43,755 nt of DNA from an uncultured bacterium (GTDB lineage Bacteria; Bacillota; Clostridia; Lachnospirales; Lachnospiraceae): positions 1-43,755 of the forward strand of contig CAMTMP010000033.1 in assembly GCA_947073545.1 (NCBI GenBank). The letters are read 5' to 3'. The notes under the pieces are model-generated. The model was not told the origin of the DNA. It saw nothing but the letters and a program-made list of their open reading frames with translations, and made no database searches. Every line of letters starts with the position of its first letter. Within the stretch, counting starts at the first letter, position 1. Both the position numbers and the translations under genes were made by a program. Positions 25,059-34,079 of this stretch are shown here, in pieces.

Positions 25059-25614
25059 TCTTAATGCCTCCTTCCTTTTTTCCATTTTCCATTTTTCTGA
25101 GTTTCTTCAAGGTTCGTATTTTTAATTGATTTACTGTTTGTCTTGACTTATGGTATTTTCTGGCAATCTCGGCTGTCGTATAGCCCCTTGCGTAAACGAG
25201 ATATAAAATACTTTTCTCATTGGGATTTAGAAACTTGTCCACTCCAAGTTCCATAAAGATATTTTGTTCATCCTGCTTTGCCGTTTTTGCCTCAACATAA
25301 TACCGCTGCTCTTCCGTCAGTTCAGAAAAGGCAATTTCGTGCTCCTCCTCAAGAATCCTGCGAATCTTTTTGCCATAAAAATGTGTAACGGAAACCTTAA
25401 TATACGCCGCAACCGTCTGATCTTTCAATGTATTCAGTTTTTTTAAATCTATTGTTTTAACCAATTCAATAAAAAATAGCAGGAAATCCTCGTATGCGTC
25501 TTCATATCCCAGCTTTTTTGCATACTTTTTAAGCAACGGCTGAAACCTGTTTATCAGTTCCAGCATGGCCTTCTCGTCCCCTTGCTGTGCTTTCACCAAC
25601 AATCTACAAATCAT
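25051..25614 (-). CDS. Alternative sigma factor, TcdR/BotR/UviA-like
   Basis: The product (187 aa) has a sigma-70 region 2 (LLVKAQQGDEKAMLELINRF then YEDAYEDFLLFFIELVKTID) and region 4 (LNPNEKSILYLVYARGYTTA, EIARKYHKSRQTVNQLKIRT, LKKLRK) with no region 3 or anti-sigma gene beside it. Its size, and the region-2 style, fit the group that controls clostridial toxins and bacteriocins. It heads an operon with a holin and a lysin and lies upstream of a giant Rhs gene; TcdR and UviA likewise sit beside holin genes (TcdE, UviB). A matching promoter lies upstream at 25637-25664, suggesting autoregulation. AAAGGAGG lies 9 nt before ATG. Assignment to a generic phage late regulator is the main alternative. 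Confidence 0.82.
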   Translation of the reverse strand: MICRLLVKAQQGDEKAMLELINRFQPLLKKYAKKLGYEDAYEDFLLFFIELVKTIDLKKLNTLKDQTVAAYIKVSVTHFYGKKIRRILEEEHEIAFSELTEEQRYYVEAKTAKQDEQNIFMELGVDKFLNPNEKSILYLVYARGYTTAEIARKYHKSRQTVNQLKIRTLKKLRKMENGKKEGGIKNE

Positions 25615-25636
25615 ACTAAATTCCTCCTTTATTACA

Positions 25637-25664
25637 AAAGAGAAATGTCCGGATAAAATGTAAA
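25637..25664 (-). promoter_or_regulatory. Putative autoregulated promoter of the sigma gene
   Basis: On the minus strand, TTTACATTTTA (TTTACA = 25659-25664) is followed at 16-bp spacing by CTCTTTT (-10 CTCTTT = 25637-25642), 23 bp before the start codon. It matches the site upstream of the Rhs gene base for base in the -35 and its next five bases. The region further right (25665-25874) holds no gene that I can support. Confidence 0.65.
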
Positions 25665-25874
25665 TATTTGGAAATATACTTATTGAATAGCCAAGTGCTT
25701 ACAGACAAATGATAACTTTGGAAACATTAGAGAATCAGCAGCAATGCTTCTGTATATGTGCTTTTTTCTTCATATTACTACAAAAAACAGGGCAAAAATG
25801 TATGGCGTAATTATATCGAATCGCAGGGTAACTATTACAATTGTATTTTTATGGATCAATAAATTGCAGCACAC

Positions 25875-25920
25875 AAAAAGAACCCCAACAATCACCAAAT
25901 CCAATGATTGTCAGAGTTCT
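25875..25920 (-). terminator. Terminator of the HAD phosphatase gene
   Basis: On the minus strand a long imperfect stem (AGAACTCTGACAATCA with TGATTGTTGGGGTTCT) is followed by TTTTT. A second, tight hairpin (AGGCAGGA/TCCTGCCT, 25944-25961) lies between it and the gene's stop. Confidence 0.8.
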
Positions 25921-25976
25921 CTTATTCACAAGTGCCGCGATCAAGGCAGGACTTCCTGCCTAAAGTCTCCACCTCC

Positions 25977-26807
25977 CTAAATCAACCCCAGCTTTTCAAA
26001 AGCACGACAAAGACCATCTTCTGTCACTGACGGGCAGATCATATCGGCAATCTTTTTCAGAGCGGGGCTTCCGTTTTCCATGCAGACGCCGATTTCCACA
26101 GCCTGAAGCATCTCCAGATCATTCATGCTGTCTCCAACGGCAATCGTATCCGCTCTGGAAACGCCCAGAAACTCACATAACCTTTCCACTGCTTTCCCTT
26201 TATTGAAAGCCTTACTTGCCAGCTCGCCATTTACGATACCACAGGCATCCTCGTCCTGCATGCAGAAATCAAATTCATCCTGCAATATCTGCATGGGTTC
26301 TTTGAGGCGCTCTGCGCCCCTGCTCATGAATGCCATCCCGTAAATAGGCTCTCCATCATATTCCGCCATGGGATGAATGCCCAGTTCACTCTCAATCTGA
26401 ATCCGCCAGCGCAGCAGCTCACTGTTTGCCTTGGAGTCCGCATTTTCCGCAAGAAACTCCTTAAATCCCTCATCGGTATAGCTGCAGTTTCTACCTCCTA
26501 TGGTGCGGTAAATGCCGCTTTCCTTAAAAATATCAAGTACCCTTGCCTGCTGCTCCGGGGTCATCGGACAGTCATAAACCACCTGACCATCATACTCAAT
26601 ATAGCCGCCCGCACTGGCGATCAGACCGTCAAAGCCAAACTCCAACACGGGAAAGAGCATCCCATAATTCCGGCCGGAACATAACACGACTTTATGCCCC
26701 CTATCTCTGGCACGTCGAACCGCATCGACCGCAGACACAGGCGGAACATTTTTCCCCGGTTCCGTCAGCGTACCGTCGATATCCAAAAAAATCAATTTCT
26801 GATCCAT
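25977..26807 (-). CDS. Cof-type HAD-IIB sugar-phosphate phosphatase
   Basis: The product is 276 aa from MDQKLIFLDIDGTLTEPGKN, with GGAGG 5 nt upstream; the in-frame ATG at 26825 overlaps the ribosome site. Motif I is FLDIDGTL with the nucleophilic Asp, motif II VVLCSGRNYG, the Lys of motif III in NKGKAVERL, and motif IV AVGDSMNDLEML. The cap domain is the C2b type of Cof/YidA proteins, whose members dephosphorylate sugar phosphates and similar metabolites. It stands divergent from a PTS gene, so a role in handling the sugar phosphate made by that PTS is possible but unproven. The final block (ADMICPSVTEDGLCRAFEKL) is normal for the family. Confidence 0.92.
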   Translation of the reverse strand: MDQKLIFLDIDGTLTEPGKNVPPVSAVDAVRRARDRGHKVVLCSGRNYGMLFPVLEFGFDGLIASAGGYIEYDGQVVYDCPMTPEQQARVLDIFKESGIYRTIGGRNCSYTDEGFKEFLAENADSKANSELLRWRIQIESELGIHPMAEYDGEPIYGMAFMSRGAERLKEPMQILQDEFDFCMQDEDACGIVNGELASKAFNKGKAVERLCEFLGVSRADTIAVGDSMNDLEMLQAVEIGVCMENGSPALKKIADMICPSVTEDGLCRAFEKLGLI

Positions 26808-27077
26808 GATGACCTCCTTGTACATTCCTCCCGTTTGAACTCGCTTTCATTCTGTTCATTATAATTTCCCAAAACGCCCCTGTCAATCCGCCATATTTCT
26901 TTTTCCACTTTAGCCAAATCGAGGCTTTTCTTTTTATGCAGTATGCTGATTTCATGCCTTTTCAGCACTTATATTGACTTTTTATCACCCGCCGTGCCAT
27001 CCTCATCTCATAATAAACGCGAGCACATTGTGTTTGTCACATTGTACATCAAAGTAAAAATTTTTAAGGAGGAAACT

Positions 27078-28542
27078 ATGAACTACGATTATGCAAAGAT
27101 CGCAAAAGAAGTCATTCAGGCAGTCGGCGGATCGGAAAATATCAAGTCTGCCGCTCATTGCGCCACCCGTCTGCGCCTGATCGTCGCAGACCGTTCTCTG
27201 GCTGATGACGAGAAAGTCGAAGAAATCGATGCCGTAAAAGGTACTTTCTTTACCGCCGGGCAATATCAAATCATCTTCGGCACCGGACACGTCAACCGTG
27301 TCTATGAGCAGATTATCCAACTTGGTATTGCCGAGACTACTGCAAGCGAAGCAAAAATGGACGGTAAAAACCAGGTGCAGAAGGCCATCCGAACTTTCGG
27401 TGACGTGTTTGTTCCCGTCATCCCCGCCTTAGTGGCCACCGGTCTTTTTCTGGGCCTGAAAGGCGCCCTGCTCAATGACAATTTCCTGTCCCTGTTCGGC
27501 ATGACCAACGCCGATGTGCCCCACACCTTCCAAGTTCTGGTGGAGGTACTTTCGGGCACCACCTTTGCCTTCCTGCCCGCCATCGTGTGCTGGTCCACGT
27601 TCCGCGTATTCGGCGGCTCCCCGGTACTGGGGCTGATTCTGGGACTGATGCTGGTAAACGGCGCTCTGCCGGTGTCTGTCTCGCAATCTCCATAAAGGCC
27701 CGGAAAAAGGAAATCCGCGCCATCGGCCCCAGCGCAACCGTATCTGCCCTGCTGGGTATCGGTGAACCCGCATTGTTCGGTGTCATCCTCCGCTATGGCA
27801 TGAAGCCGTTTCTCCTCAGTTGTTCCATCAACGGCGTGGCAGGCATGCTCGCCATGCTGCTTGGGATGAAAGGAACCGGCAATGGCATAACCACGATCCC
27901 GGGACTGCTGTTGTACATATACTCTCCTTCCCAGTTGGCGATGTATGTGATACTTGCGCTCGCTACGTTTGCCACCGCTTTCTGTCTGTGTTGGTTCTTC
28001 GCAGTGCCTCCGGAAGTCATGGAAGCAGACGCTCCCAAAGGGAGCAAAAAGGATGTTCCGGCAGCCGCACCGGCGCTGCACCGCCAGCCTTTCCTGATGT
28101 GCTGGGCGCTGTAGCTGAGGGTGTCTTCGTTCCCATGGAAGAGATCCCCGACCCGACTTTTTCCCAAGGCGTCCTTGGCGTATGCTGTGGCGTCGAGCCT
28201 GCTGCCGGAAAAGTTTACTCTCCCATGGACGGCAAAATAAGCACCCTCGCCGATACCTTACATGCTCTTGGCATTGAGGCAGATGGCGTGGAACTGCTCA
28301 TTCATGTAGGTATCGATACCGTCGCAATGAAAGGCGATGGCTTCAAAGCTCACGTAAAAGAAGGTCAGACTGTTAAAAAAGGTGATCTTCTGCTGACTAT
28401 GGATCTGGAAAAGATCAGAGCTGCAGGCCACCCCGCTACGATTATGGTAGCCGTTACCAATTCCGATGATCTGGCCTCTGTGGAAGCCGTAGCTTCCGGT
28501 CAGCTCAAACCCGGCGACCGGCTGATGTGTCTGAAAGCATAA
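27078..28542 (+). pseudogene. PTS EIIBCA permease (beta-glucoside/sucrose class), broken in three frames
   Basis: Frame 1 (27078-27695) encodes EIIB with the phospho-Cys in SAAHCATRLRL and the start of EIIC up to LGLILGLMLVNGALPVS. The reading then moves to a second frame, which resumes at KEIRAIGPSATVSALLGIGE and runs to VMEADAPKG near 28040. Some 140 residues of EIIC expected between these blocks are absent, so this is a deletion plus a frameshift. Near 28085 a further shift leads to a third frame with EIIA: GKVYSPMDGKIS, the phospho-His in LLIHVGIDTVAMKG and the usual end. AAGGAGG lies 6 nt before ATG. No intact transporter can be made. It lies just upstream of a lacI-type regulator, its likely controller. 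Region 26808-27077 holds its promoter area but no clear consensus. Confidence 0.85.
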
Positions 28543-28552
28543 TACCATCCAC

Positions 28553-28586
28553 AGCAAAGAGCCGCCCTCCCGGGTGGCTCTTTGCT
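28553..28586 (+). terminator. Hairpin after the PTS remnant
   Basis: AGCAAAGAGCCGCCC and GGGTGGCTCTTTGCT form a long GC-rich stem with a 4-nt loop 11 bp after the EIIA stop. The T-run is weak (TCCATTCTT). Confidence 0.75.
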
Positions 28587-28593
28587 TCCATTC

Positions 28594-28622
28594 TTGACAA
28601 CAACGATAGTCGGGAATAGAAT
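28594..28622 (+). promoter_or_regulatory. Promoter of the lacI-type gene
   Basis: A consensus TTGACA (28594-28599), 17-bp spacer and TAGAAT (28617-28622) precede the regulator. Downstream, TCGGGATTGACCAAACCCGA (about 28635-28654) is a dyad that could be an operator for self-regulation. Confidence 0.75.
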
Positions 28623-28724
28623 ATTGCTATATCGGATTCGGGATTGACCAAACCCGACAGCCGTTATTTATCTTATCCTATATAAACTACCATGATTCCA
28701 AGTGTGAAGAAAGGAGGGACTGCC

Positions 28725-29732
28725 GTGGTCAGTATGCAGGATATTGCCGATAAGGCAGGCGTTTCCAGAGTCACCGTCTCCAGAGTGCTCTCCAACCATC
28801 CTTCCGTCAAAGCAGAGACGCGTCAAAAGGTGCTCCACTGGGTCAAAGCATTGGATTATGAACCGAATCTCATTGCCCAAAGTCTGGCAGGAAACCGAAC
28901 AAACATCATCGGTCTGCTGGTTCCGGAAATTGCCTATCCCTTTTTCAGCGAAATCATAGAATCCATAGAAAATCAGGCGTTTTATGAAGGATACAGTGTG
29001 ATCATCTGCAATACGCACCGCAGTCTGGAGAAAGAAAAGAACATTCTTGCACAGCTTCGCCAGCGGAAAGTGGACGGCATTATCGCGGTTCCTGTTTCCG
29101 CAGACCAAAGCCTGCCCGCCTATCAGCGCTTGCAGGTTCCGGCCGTAATGATCACCAAGAAAATGGAAGGATTCAGCAGCGTATATATATCCCACTATAA
29201 TGGCGGACAGCAGATCGCCAGACATTTCCTGAATATGGGTTTCCAAAAAATAGGATATATCGGCCCTACCAAGTCGTCTACTTCCGCCCTGAAATATGCA
29301 GGTTTCAAGCAGTTTTTGTCCGACAACCGGATTGCGCTCTCCGATGTGATCGAATGTCCGGCGCCGGAGAATATGAACGCCAGTCTGGTCCATAAGCTGG
29401 TGAAACAATACGCCCAAAACACAGGCCTGCATTGTGAGGCGTATCTGGCCAACGACGATATCACCGCCTGTGAAGCCATCGCCGCTTTCCGCGAATTGGG
29501 TTATGCTGTGCCGCAGGACATCGCCATAGCCGGGTTTGATAATTCCCTGCTGGCCAAAGAAATCAGCCCTAAGCTCACTGCCCTGGCCCAGCCTTTAGAT
29601 GAGATCGGCAAAAAATCCGTGGAAATCCTGTTAAGTCAAATCAACGACGGTGCGGAACCATGTATGTATGAATTAGAATCGCGCGTCATTGCGAGAGAAT
29701 CCACGGTATGCCTCGTGCCTGCCGGACATTAA
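28725..29732 (+). CDS. LacI-family transcriptional regulator
   Basis: The product is about 335 aa. The N-terminal helix-turn-helix and hinge are MQDIADKAGVSRVTVSRVLS, NHPSVKAETRQKVLHWVKAL, DYEPNLIAQSL. The periplasmic-binding-like core follows: NIIGLLVPEIAYPFFSEIIE, KVDGIIAVP, HFLNMGFQKIGYIGP, and IAGFDNSLLAKEISPKLTAL. I chose GTG at 28725 since AAGGAGGG lies 6 nt upstream; ATG at 28692 lacks a ribosome site. The gene follows a broken PTS and precedes the convergent GH127 gene. Its ligand is probably a sugar or sugar phosphate; the PTS or the hydrolase cluster could be its target, and the first is closer. Confidence 0.93.
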   Translation: MVSMQDIADKAGVSRVTVSRVLSNHPSVKAETRQKVLHWVKALDYEPNLIAQSLAGNRTNIIGLLVPEIAYPFFSEIIESIENQAFYEGYSVIICNTHRSLEKEKNILAQLRQRKVDGIIAVPVSADQSLPAYQRLQVPAVMITKKMEGFSSVYISHYNGGQQIARHFLNMGFQKIGYIGPTKSSTSALKYAGFKQFLSDNRIALSDVIECPAPENMNASLVHKLVKQYAQNTGLHCEAYLANDDITACEAIAAFRELGYAVPQDIAIAGFDNSLLAKEISPKLTALAQPLDEIGKKSVEILLSQINDGAEPCMYELESRVIARESTVCLVPAGH

Positions 29733-29754
29733 CATTTTATGAATCTCAAATCCG

Positions 29755-29852
29755 TGCGGAGAATGCCCGTTTTTGGGGGCATTCTCCCGCGTGAGACTTA
29801 GAACTTCTCCACGAAACAGCCTCTGCTGTGAGTGGTTAGAAGTTCTTCTCAT
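29755..29852 (-). repeat. Hairpin-rich 3' repeat, copy 1
   Basis: Contains GCGGAGAATGCCC with GGGGCATTCTCCCGC (stem), then AGAACTTCT with AGAAGTTCT (outer stem) enclosing CAGC/GCTG. It ends 1 bp before the stop of the GH127 gene on the minus strand, so it is that gene's 3' untranslated region and probable terminator. Copy 2 lies at 35951-36085. Confidence 0.7.
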
Positions 29853-29853
29853 G

Positions 29854-31791
29854 CTAATCCCTCTCCGGAATCCAAACGCGCATCTGATTTAACCCCCGGT
29901 TCCCCCATGTATAATAAGGCACCATCGTCACCTGACAGGGCTGCGTCTCCTGTCTTTCAAAGCTGTAGAGTTCTTCATTCACAGTCTCCCTGTACCCTTC
30001 CGCATACAGCTTCCGAATCCCGGACAGTTCATCCGGCAGATACTCTCCTACTGTCACTTTTCCGTCTTTTTTCAAACTTAAGGAAAGGATATCGTTCTCA
30101 TTATCCATGCCCTCCGCACAGTAGATCAGCGGCCCCCGCTGCACCGCCGCTCTTCCTGTATTTTCGGAAACACGGCTGCTGGTGTACACACGCCTCACCG
30201 TCAGGTCAAGCTCCAGCGTAATCACGTCATCCGCCGCGTATTCCCCTCTCAGATACGCATAGCCGTCCCGAATCTCACAGTCCGTTTCTTTTCCGTTCAA
30301 CAAAATCTTCGTCTGCCTGCTCCATGCAGGAATGCGGACCGCCAGCGGCACCTCCATGCTCTCTTTTCCTTCCTGCGGCGCAAAACGGTACTCTACTATA
30401 TTGTCATAGGGATAATTTGTCTTTAAAATCACTTTGCCGCCGAAGCGCCCGCTCACATCAAGCGTTCCCGCAATAAACAGGTTAGAGAACAACGCGCCCG
30501 GTATCACATGCCACGCATACTCTGCCACGGAGCCTAAAAGCCTTGCCACATTGGGCGGACAGCATGCACAGGCAAACCACTTGGGTCTGACGGGCAGCGC
30601 GTGTTTATGGGTCTGTGCCTCCCCGGAAATGCCGGGCAGCACTTCCAGCGGATTTACATAGAAGAATTTCGTGCCGTCGAGCTGCATGCCGGCCAGCACA
30701 CAGTTGTAGAGCGCCCGCTCCATCACGTCCGCATACTTTCCGTCATGCTTCAGGTACAACATTTTATTGGAGAAAAAGATCAGCCCTATGGCCGCGCATG
30801 TCTCCGCATAAGCCGTATCGTTTGGCAGATGGTCGTCCTTCGTGAAAGCCTCCCCCTCATAGGCGGAACCGATGGCTCCCGTCACATACATTCTATGCTG
30901 CGTGATATTGTTCCACAGCGTTTCGCAGGCTTCCGCCAGTTCCCTGTCCCCCGTCTCCATGGCCGCGTCCGCCATACCCGTATAGAGGTATACCGCCCGA
31001 ACGGCATGCCCTACCGCCTTGTCCTGCCTGCGCACCGGCGCATAGTTTTGTGCGTACTCTTTATCGTCCGGATTATTTCCCCAGACACGCCAAGGATTCT
31101 TCTCCATCTCCTTTTTATAATAGTCGGAATCCGCGCCCCGCACATTGATAAAGTGCAGCGCAAGCTCCTTATACCGCTCCTCCTTGGTGGTGCGGTACAG
31201 CCGCATCAGTGCAAGTTCAATCTCGGGATGCCCCGGATATCCTTCCGCACCCTCTTCGATGAAATGCCGGTATACATGATCCGCCATGTCGCACATGATC
31301 TCCAAAAGCTTTGATTTGCCCGTACACTCCGCGTAAGCCACCGCCGCCTCGATCATGTGTCCCGCGCAGTAAAGCTCGTGCGCCTCGTGGAGATTCGTCC
31401 ACCGCTTGTCCGGCTCCTTCACCGTGAAATACGTATTGAGATATCCGTCCTTCTGCTGTGCCTCACCGATCAGTTCAATGATCCCATCGCACCGTCTCTC
31501 CAGCTCCTCATCGGGATTCTGCGCCAGAGAATAGGCCGCGCCTTCCAGCCACTTGGCCACGTCGCTGTCCTGAAATACCATGCCATAAAATTCGCCGTCG
31601 CAGCTTCCCGTTTTCAACTTTTTCGCCGCCATGCGGAAATTTTCGATACAGTGGCTCTTCTCCGCCCCCTCGATCTGGTCGTTCAACGCCCGCTCCTGAT
31701 AGGGCAGTACCACATCCTTCACCAGCTTCTCATATCTGCCAAAAAAACCGTCCCCCACCGTAAAATCTTTTACCAGTTTTAGATCACCCAT
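29854..31791 (-). CDS. GH127 glycoside hydrolase (beta-L-arabinofuranosidase type)
   Basis: The product is 645 aa from MGDLKLVKDFTVGDGFFGRY, with GGAGG 6 nt before ATG. The catalytic cluster of HypBA1-type GH127 is complete: Glu330 and Cys332 in YAETCAAIG, and Cys410-Cys411 in FACACCPPNVARLL, nearly the same numbering as the characterised enzyme (E338, C340, C417, C418), where these residues bind zinc and a Cys acts as nucleophile. The (alpha/alpha)6 barrel part is followed by beta-sandwich domains (FNGKETDCEIRDG-like strands). No signal peptide, so it acts inside the cell on imported arabino-oligosaccharides or glycosides. It lies with GH31, a DUF1680 hydrolase and an ABC importer on one strand. 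Confidence 0.92.
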   Translation of the reverse strand: MGDLKLVKDFTVGDGFFGRYEKLVKDVVLPYQERALNDQIEGAEKSHCIENFRMAAKKLKTGSCDGEFYGMVFQDSDVAKWLEGAAYSLAQNPDEELERRCDGIIELIGEAQQKDGYLNTYFTVKEPDKRWTNLHEAHELYCAGHMIEAAVAYAECTGKSKLLEIMCDMADHVYRHFIEEGAEGYPGHPEIELALMRLYRTTKEERYKELALHFINVRGADSDYYKKEMEKNPWRVWGNNPDDKEYAQNYAPVRRQDKAVGHAVRAVYLYTGMADAAMETGDRELAEACETLWNNITQHRMYVTGAIGSAYEGEAFTKDDHLPNDTAYAETCAAIGLIFFSNKMLYLKHDGKYADVMERALYNCVLAGMQLDGTKFFYVNPLEVLPGISGEAQTHKHALPVRPKWFACACCPPNVARLLGSVAEYAWHVIPGALFSNLFIAGTLDVSGRFGGKVILKTNYPYDNIVEYRFAPQEGKESMEVPLAVRIPAWSRQTKILLNGKETDCEIRDGYAYLRGEYAADDVITLELDLTVRRVYTSSRVSENTGRAAVQRGPLIYCAEGMDNENDILSLSLKKDGKVTVGEYLPDELSGIRKLYAEGYRETVNEELYSFERQETQPCQVTMVPYYTWGNRGLNQMRVWIPERD

Positions 31792-31886
31792 GTCATACCT
31801 CCGTCTTATCAATTATTATCTCGTTAACATGTATTATATTCGGAAATATTTCATTGTGAAATGGACTATATTCGAATTATTTTGTA

Positions 31887-33947
31887 TTATTTTCCGATCT
31901 CTCCAACCAAATATTCCTGCCGCCCCTCTCTTAAGAAAATCGGCAGCGTCCGGATATCCGCCTCCACATCATACCACTTACCGCCTTCGTACGTCTCACC
32001 GCTTCCCGCGTGTACGAAAGAAACGCCTGCCGGAAGATACACTTTTCGTCCCCGCGCATTCTCATAACAGACCGGCGCTACCAGAATATCCGGACCAAAC
32101 ATATAGGCATCCCTGATCTCCCAGCATACCGCGTCCTCCGGGAATTCATAGAAAAGCGCGCGCATGACCGGAGCCCCCGTCTCGTGGGCTTCTCTCATAA
32201 GACTTCTCGTGTAATCCCGCATCAACTCACGGATACGGATAAATTTCACCATGATCTCTTCGTTTTCTTCCCCGTAACTCCACACCTCATTCTCGGCGCC
32301 CGTCCACTCTCTGACTTCGCCCGCCTGATTTACGATCTCCTCACCGGGCAGTCTGCAGCCGTGCATCCGCATCACAGGACAAAATGTGCCAAACTGGAAC
32401 CAGCGGATCAATAGTTCTTTGAATCCTTCGTCGTGTATGTTTCCGCCATGAAACCCGCCAATATCTGTTGTCCACCAAGGGATACCGCACAATCCCATAT
32501 GAATGCCCGCGCATATCTGCCTTCGAAAGTCCTCATAGGTTGACATAATATCACCGGACCAGACAAGCGCACCTTACCGCTGGCTTCCTGTCCACGCACA
32601 GCGGATCAGATTGACGATATCCTCCTGCCCGCACGCCTTTTGCCCTTCATAAAAGAGGCGCGCATACTCCCGCGGATAGATGTTTCCGATCTGCGCCACC
32701 GGTCCTGCATGAAACCGGTAATCCGCATGGTCGTATGTGGTAAACTCCGGTTCCGCCTCGTCCAGCCAAAAAGTACGGATGCCGAGATCCGCATAGTTTT
32801 TCCGGCATTTTTCCCACACATACTCCCTTGTACGCGGATTGGTCGCGTCCATAAAAACATTGTTGCCATGGAAGATCATCTGCACATCGATACCGGAATT
32901 GCTCTTCACAAGAAGTCCCTGCTGTTTCATCTCCTCATAATTCTCGCTGCGCCAGTCCACCTGCGGCCAGATCGACACCATCACCTTGATACCCATATCC
33001 TGTATCTTACGGATCATTTCTTCCGGATGTGGGAAATACTCCTCGTCAAAACGCCAGTCGCCGCATCTGGGCCAATGGTAATAATCAATGACAAGCACAT
33101 CCACGGGAATGTCTCTCTTCTTATACTCGCGCGCGATCTGCAGTACCTGTTCTTCATTGTAGTATCGGAGCTTGCACTGCCAGAAGCCAAGCCCGTACTC
33201 CGGCATCATGGGCACCCTTCCCGTCACCGCCGTATACGCCTCTAAGATTTGTGCAGGGGTATCGCCAGCGGTGATCCAATAGTCGAGCTGCCTCGTCTCC
33301 TCCGCCACCCACTCCGTCGTATTGCTGCCGAAATGCACTTCGCCTACCGCCGCATTGTGCCACAAAAACCCGTAGCCCAGACTGGAGACATAAAAAGGGA
33401 TGCTCGCCTGCGAGTTTCTGTGTGCAAGCTCCAGATTGCAGCCTTTCAGGTCAAAGACCTCCTGCTGGTACTGCCCCATCCCGTAGATTTTTTCCTGCGG
33501 GTCAGAGACGAAGCTTGCCTTCAGACGATACCCGCCGCCCGGCAGCGGTTTGAAATGTCTGGCTTTTTTCTGCAGGGCGCCGCCGTTTGGGATCTCCTGC
33601 AAAAGCACCTCGCCCTTTTGGCTACGAAAGGTGATCTGCACGGCGTTGCCCCATGTATTGACCGCAAGCTGCGCCTGTATGTTCCCGTTCGTGATGGACG
33701 CCTCCAGCTCGTGTATCTCCACCCGGACACCCTGCTTCTCCGCTCCCGCAGCGCCCTTTTCCTCCGCCGTCTCTTTTCCCGCCTCCCTGCACTGGGGATC
33801 GAGAAGCGCAATGCTGCCCTCCTCAATCTCTCCGAGAAAAACCGCCCGGACACGAAAGCTGTTTTCCCCCCAAGGCGTTATCATAACCGTCTCTCCATTT
33901 TCCCGAAATATCAGATTTCCGTTGTTCTCTTCAAAAAACCGTAACAT
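31887..33947 (-). pseudogene. GH31 alpha-glycosidase (alpha-xylosidase-like) with one in-frame stop
   Basis: The 686-codon frame is open from ATG 33947 (GGGAGG 8 nt upstream) to 31887 except for one TAA at 32574-32576. It falls in GSQR*GALVWSGD where related proteins have Tyr, so a single base change (TAT/TAC to TAA) explains it. The first part holds the N-terminal beta domain, MGQYQQEVFDLKG, VDVLVIDYYHWPRCGDWRFD and the nucleophile Asp in WLDEAEPE. The second part holds the acid/base Asp of WSGD, CGIPWWTTDIGGF and the end of the barrel with the beta-sandwich. Truncated product lacks the acid/base residue and should be inactive. The family would cleave alpha-xylosyl or alpha-glucosyl ends. 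Read-through or a sequencing error is not excluded. Confidence 0.85.
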
Positions 33948-34079
33948 CAACTTATCCTCCCGATCCTAAATCAGCCAGACTTCTCCTGTCTAAAATATGG
34001 CCGCTTTCCCGGTTCATCCCATCACCCGGCTTCTTCCATACAAACTACGTCTGCTGCGCCTCCGCACTATGTACGGCCA

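Noticed and set aside
23803..25614. Ordinary prophage lysis cassette
   Set aside because: No structural, packaging or replication genes lie on either side, and the next gene is an FN3-Rhs protein sharing the sigma gene's promoter type. A prophage origin of holin and lysin remains likely.
25744..25980. 78-codon plus-strand frame between the sigma and HAD genes
   Set aside because: It reads through the HAD terminator hairpins and has no ribosome site.
27302..28081. 259-codon minus-strand frame across the PTS remnant
   Set aside because: PTS domains are evident on the plus strand in broken frames; the minus frame is low-complexity.
30601..31314. 237-codon plus-strand frame opposite GH127
   Set aside because: No recognisable domain or ribosome site; GH127 catalytic residues on the minus strand are complete.
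33249..33944. 231-codon plus-strand frame opposite GH31
   Set aside because: Shadow of the real gene, with no family features.
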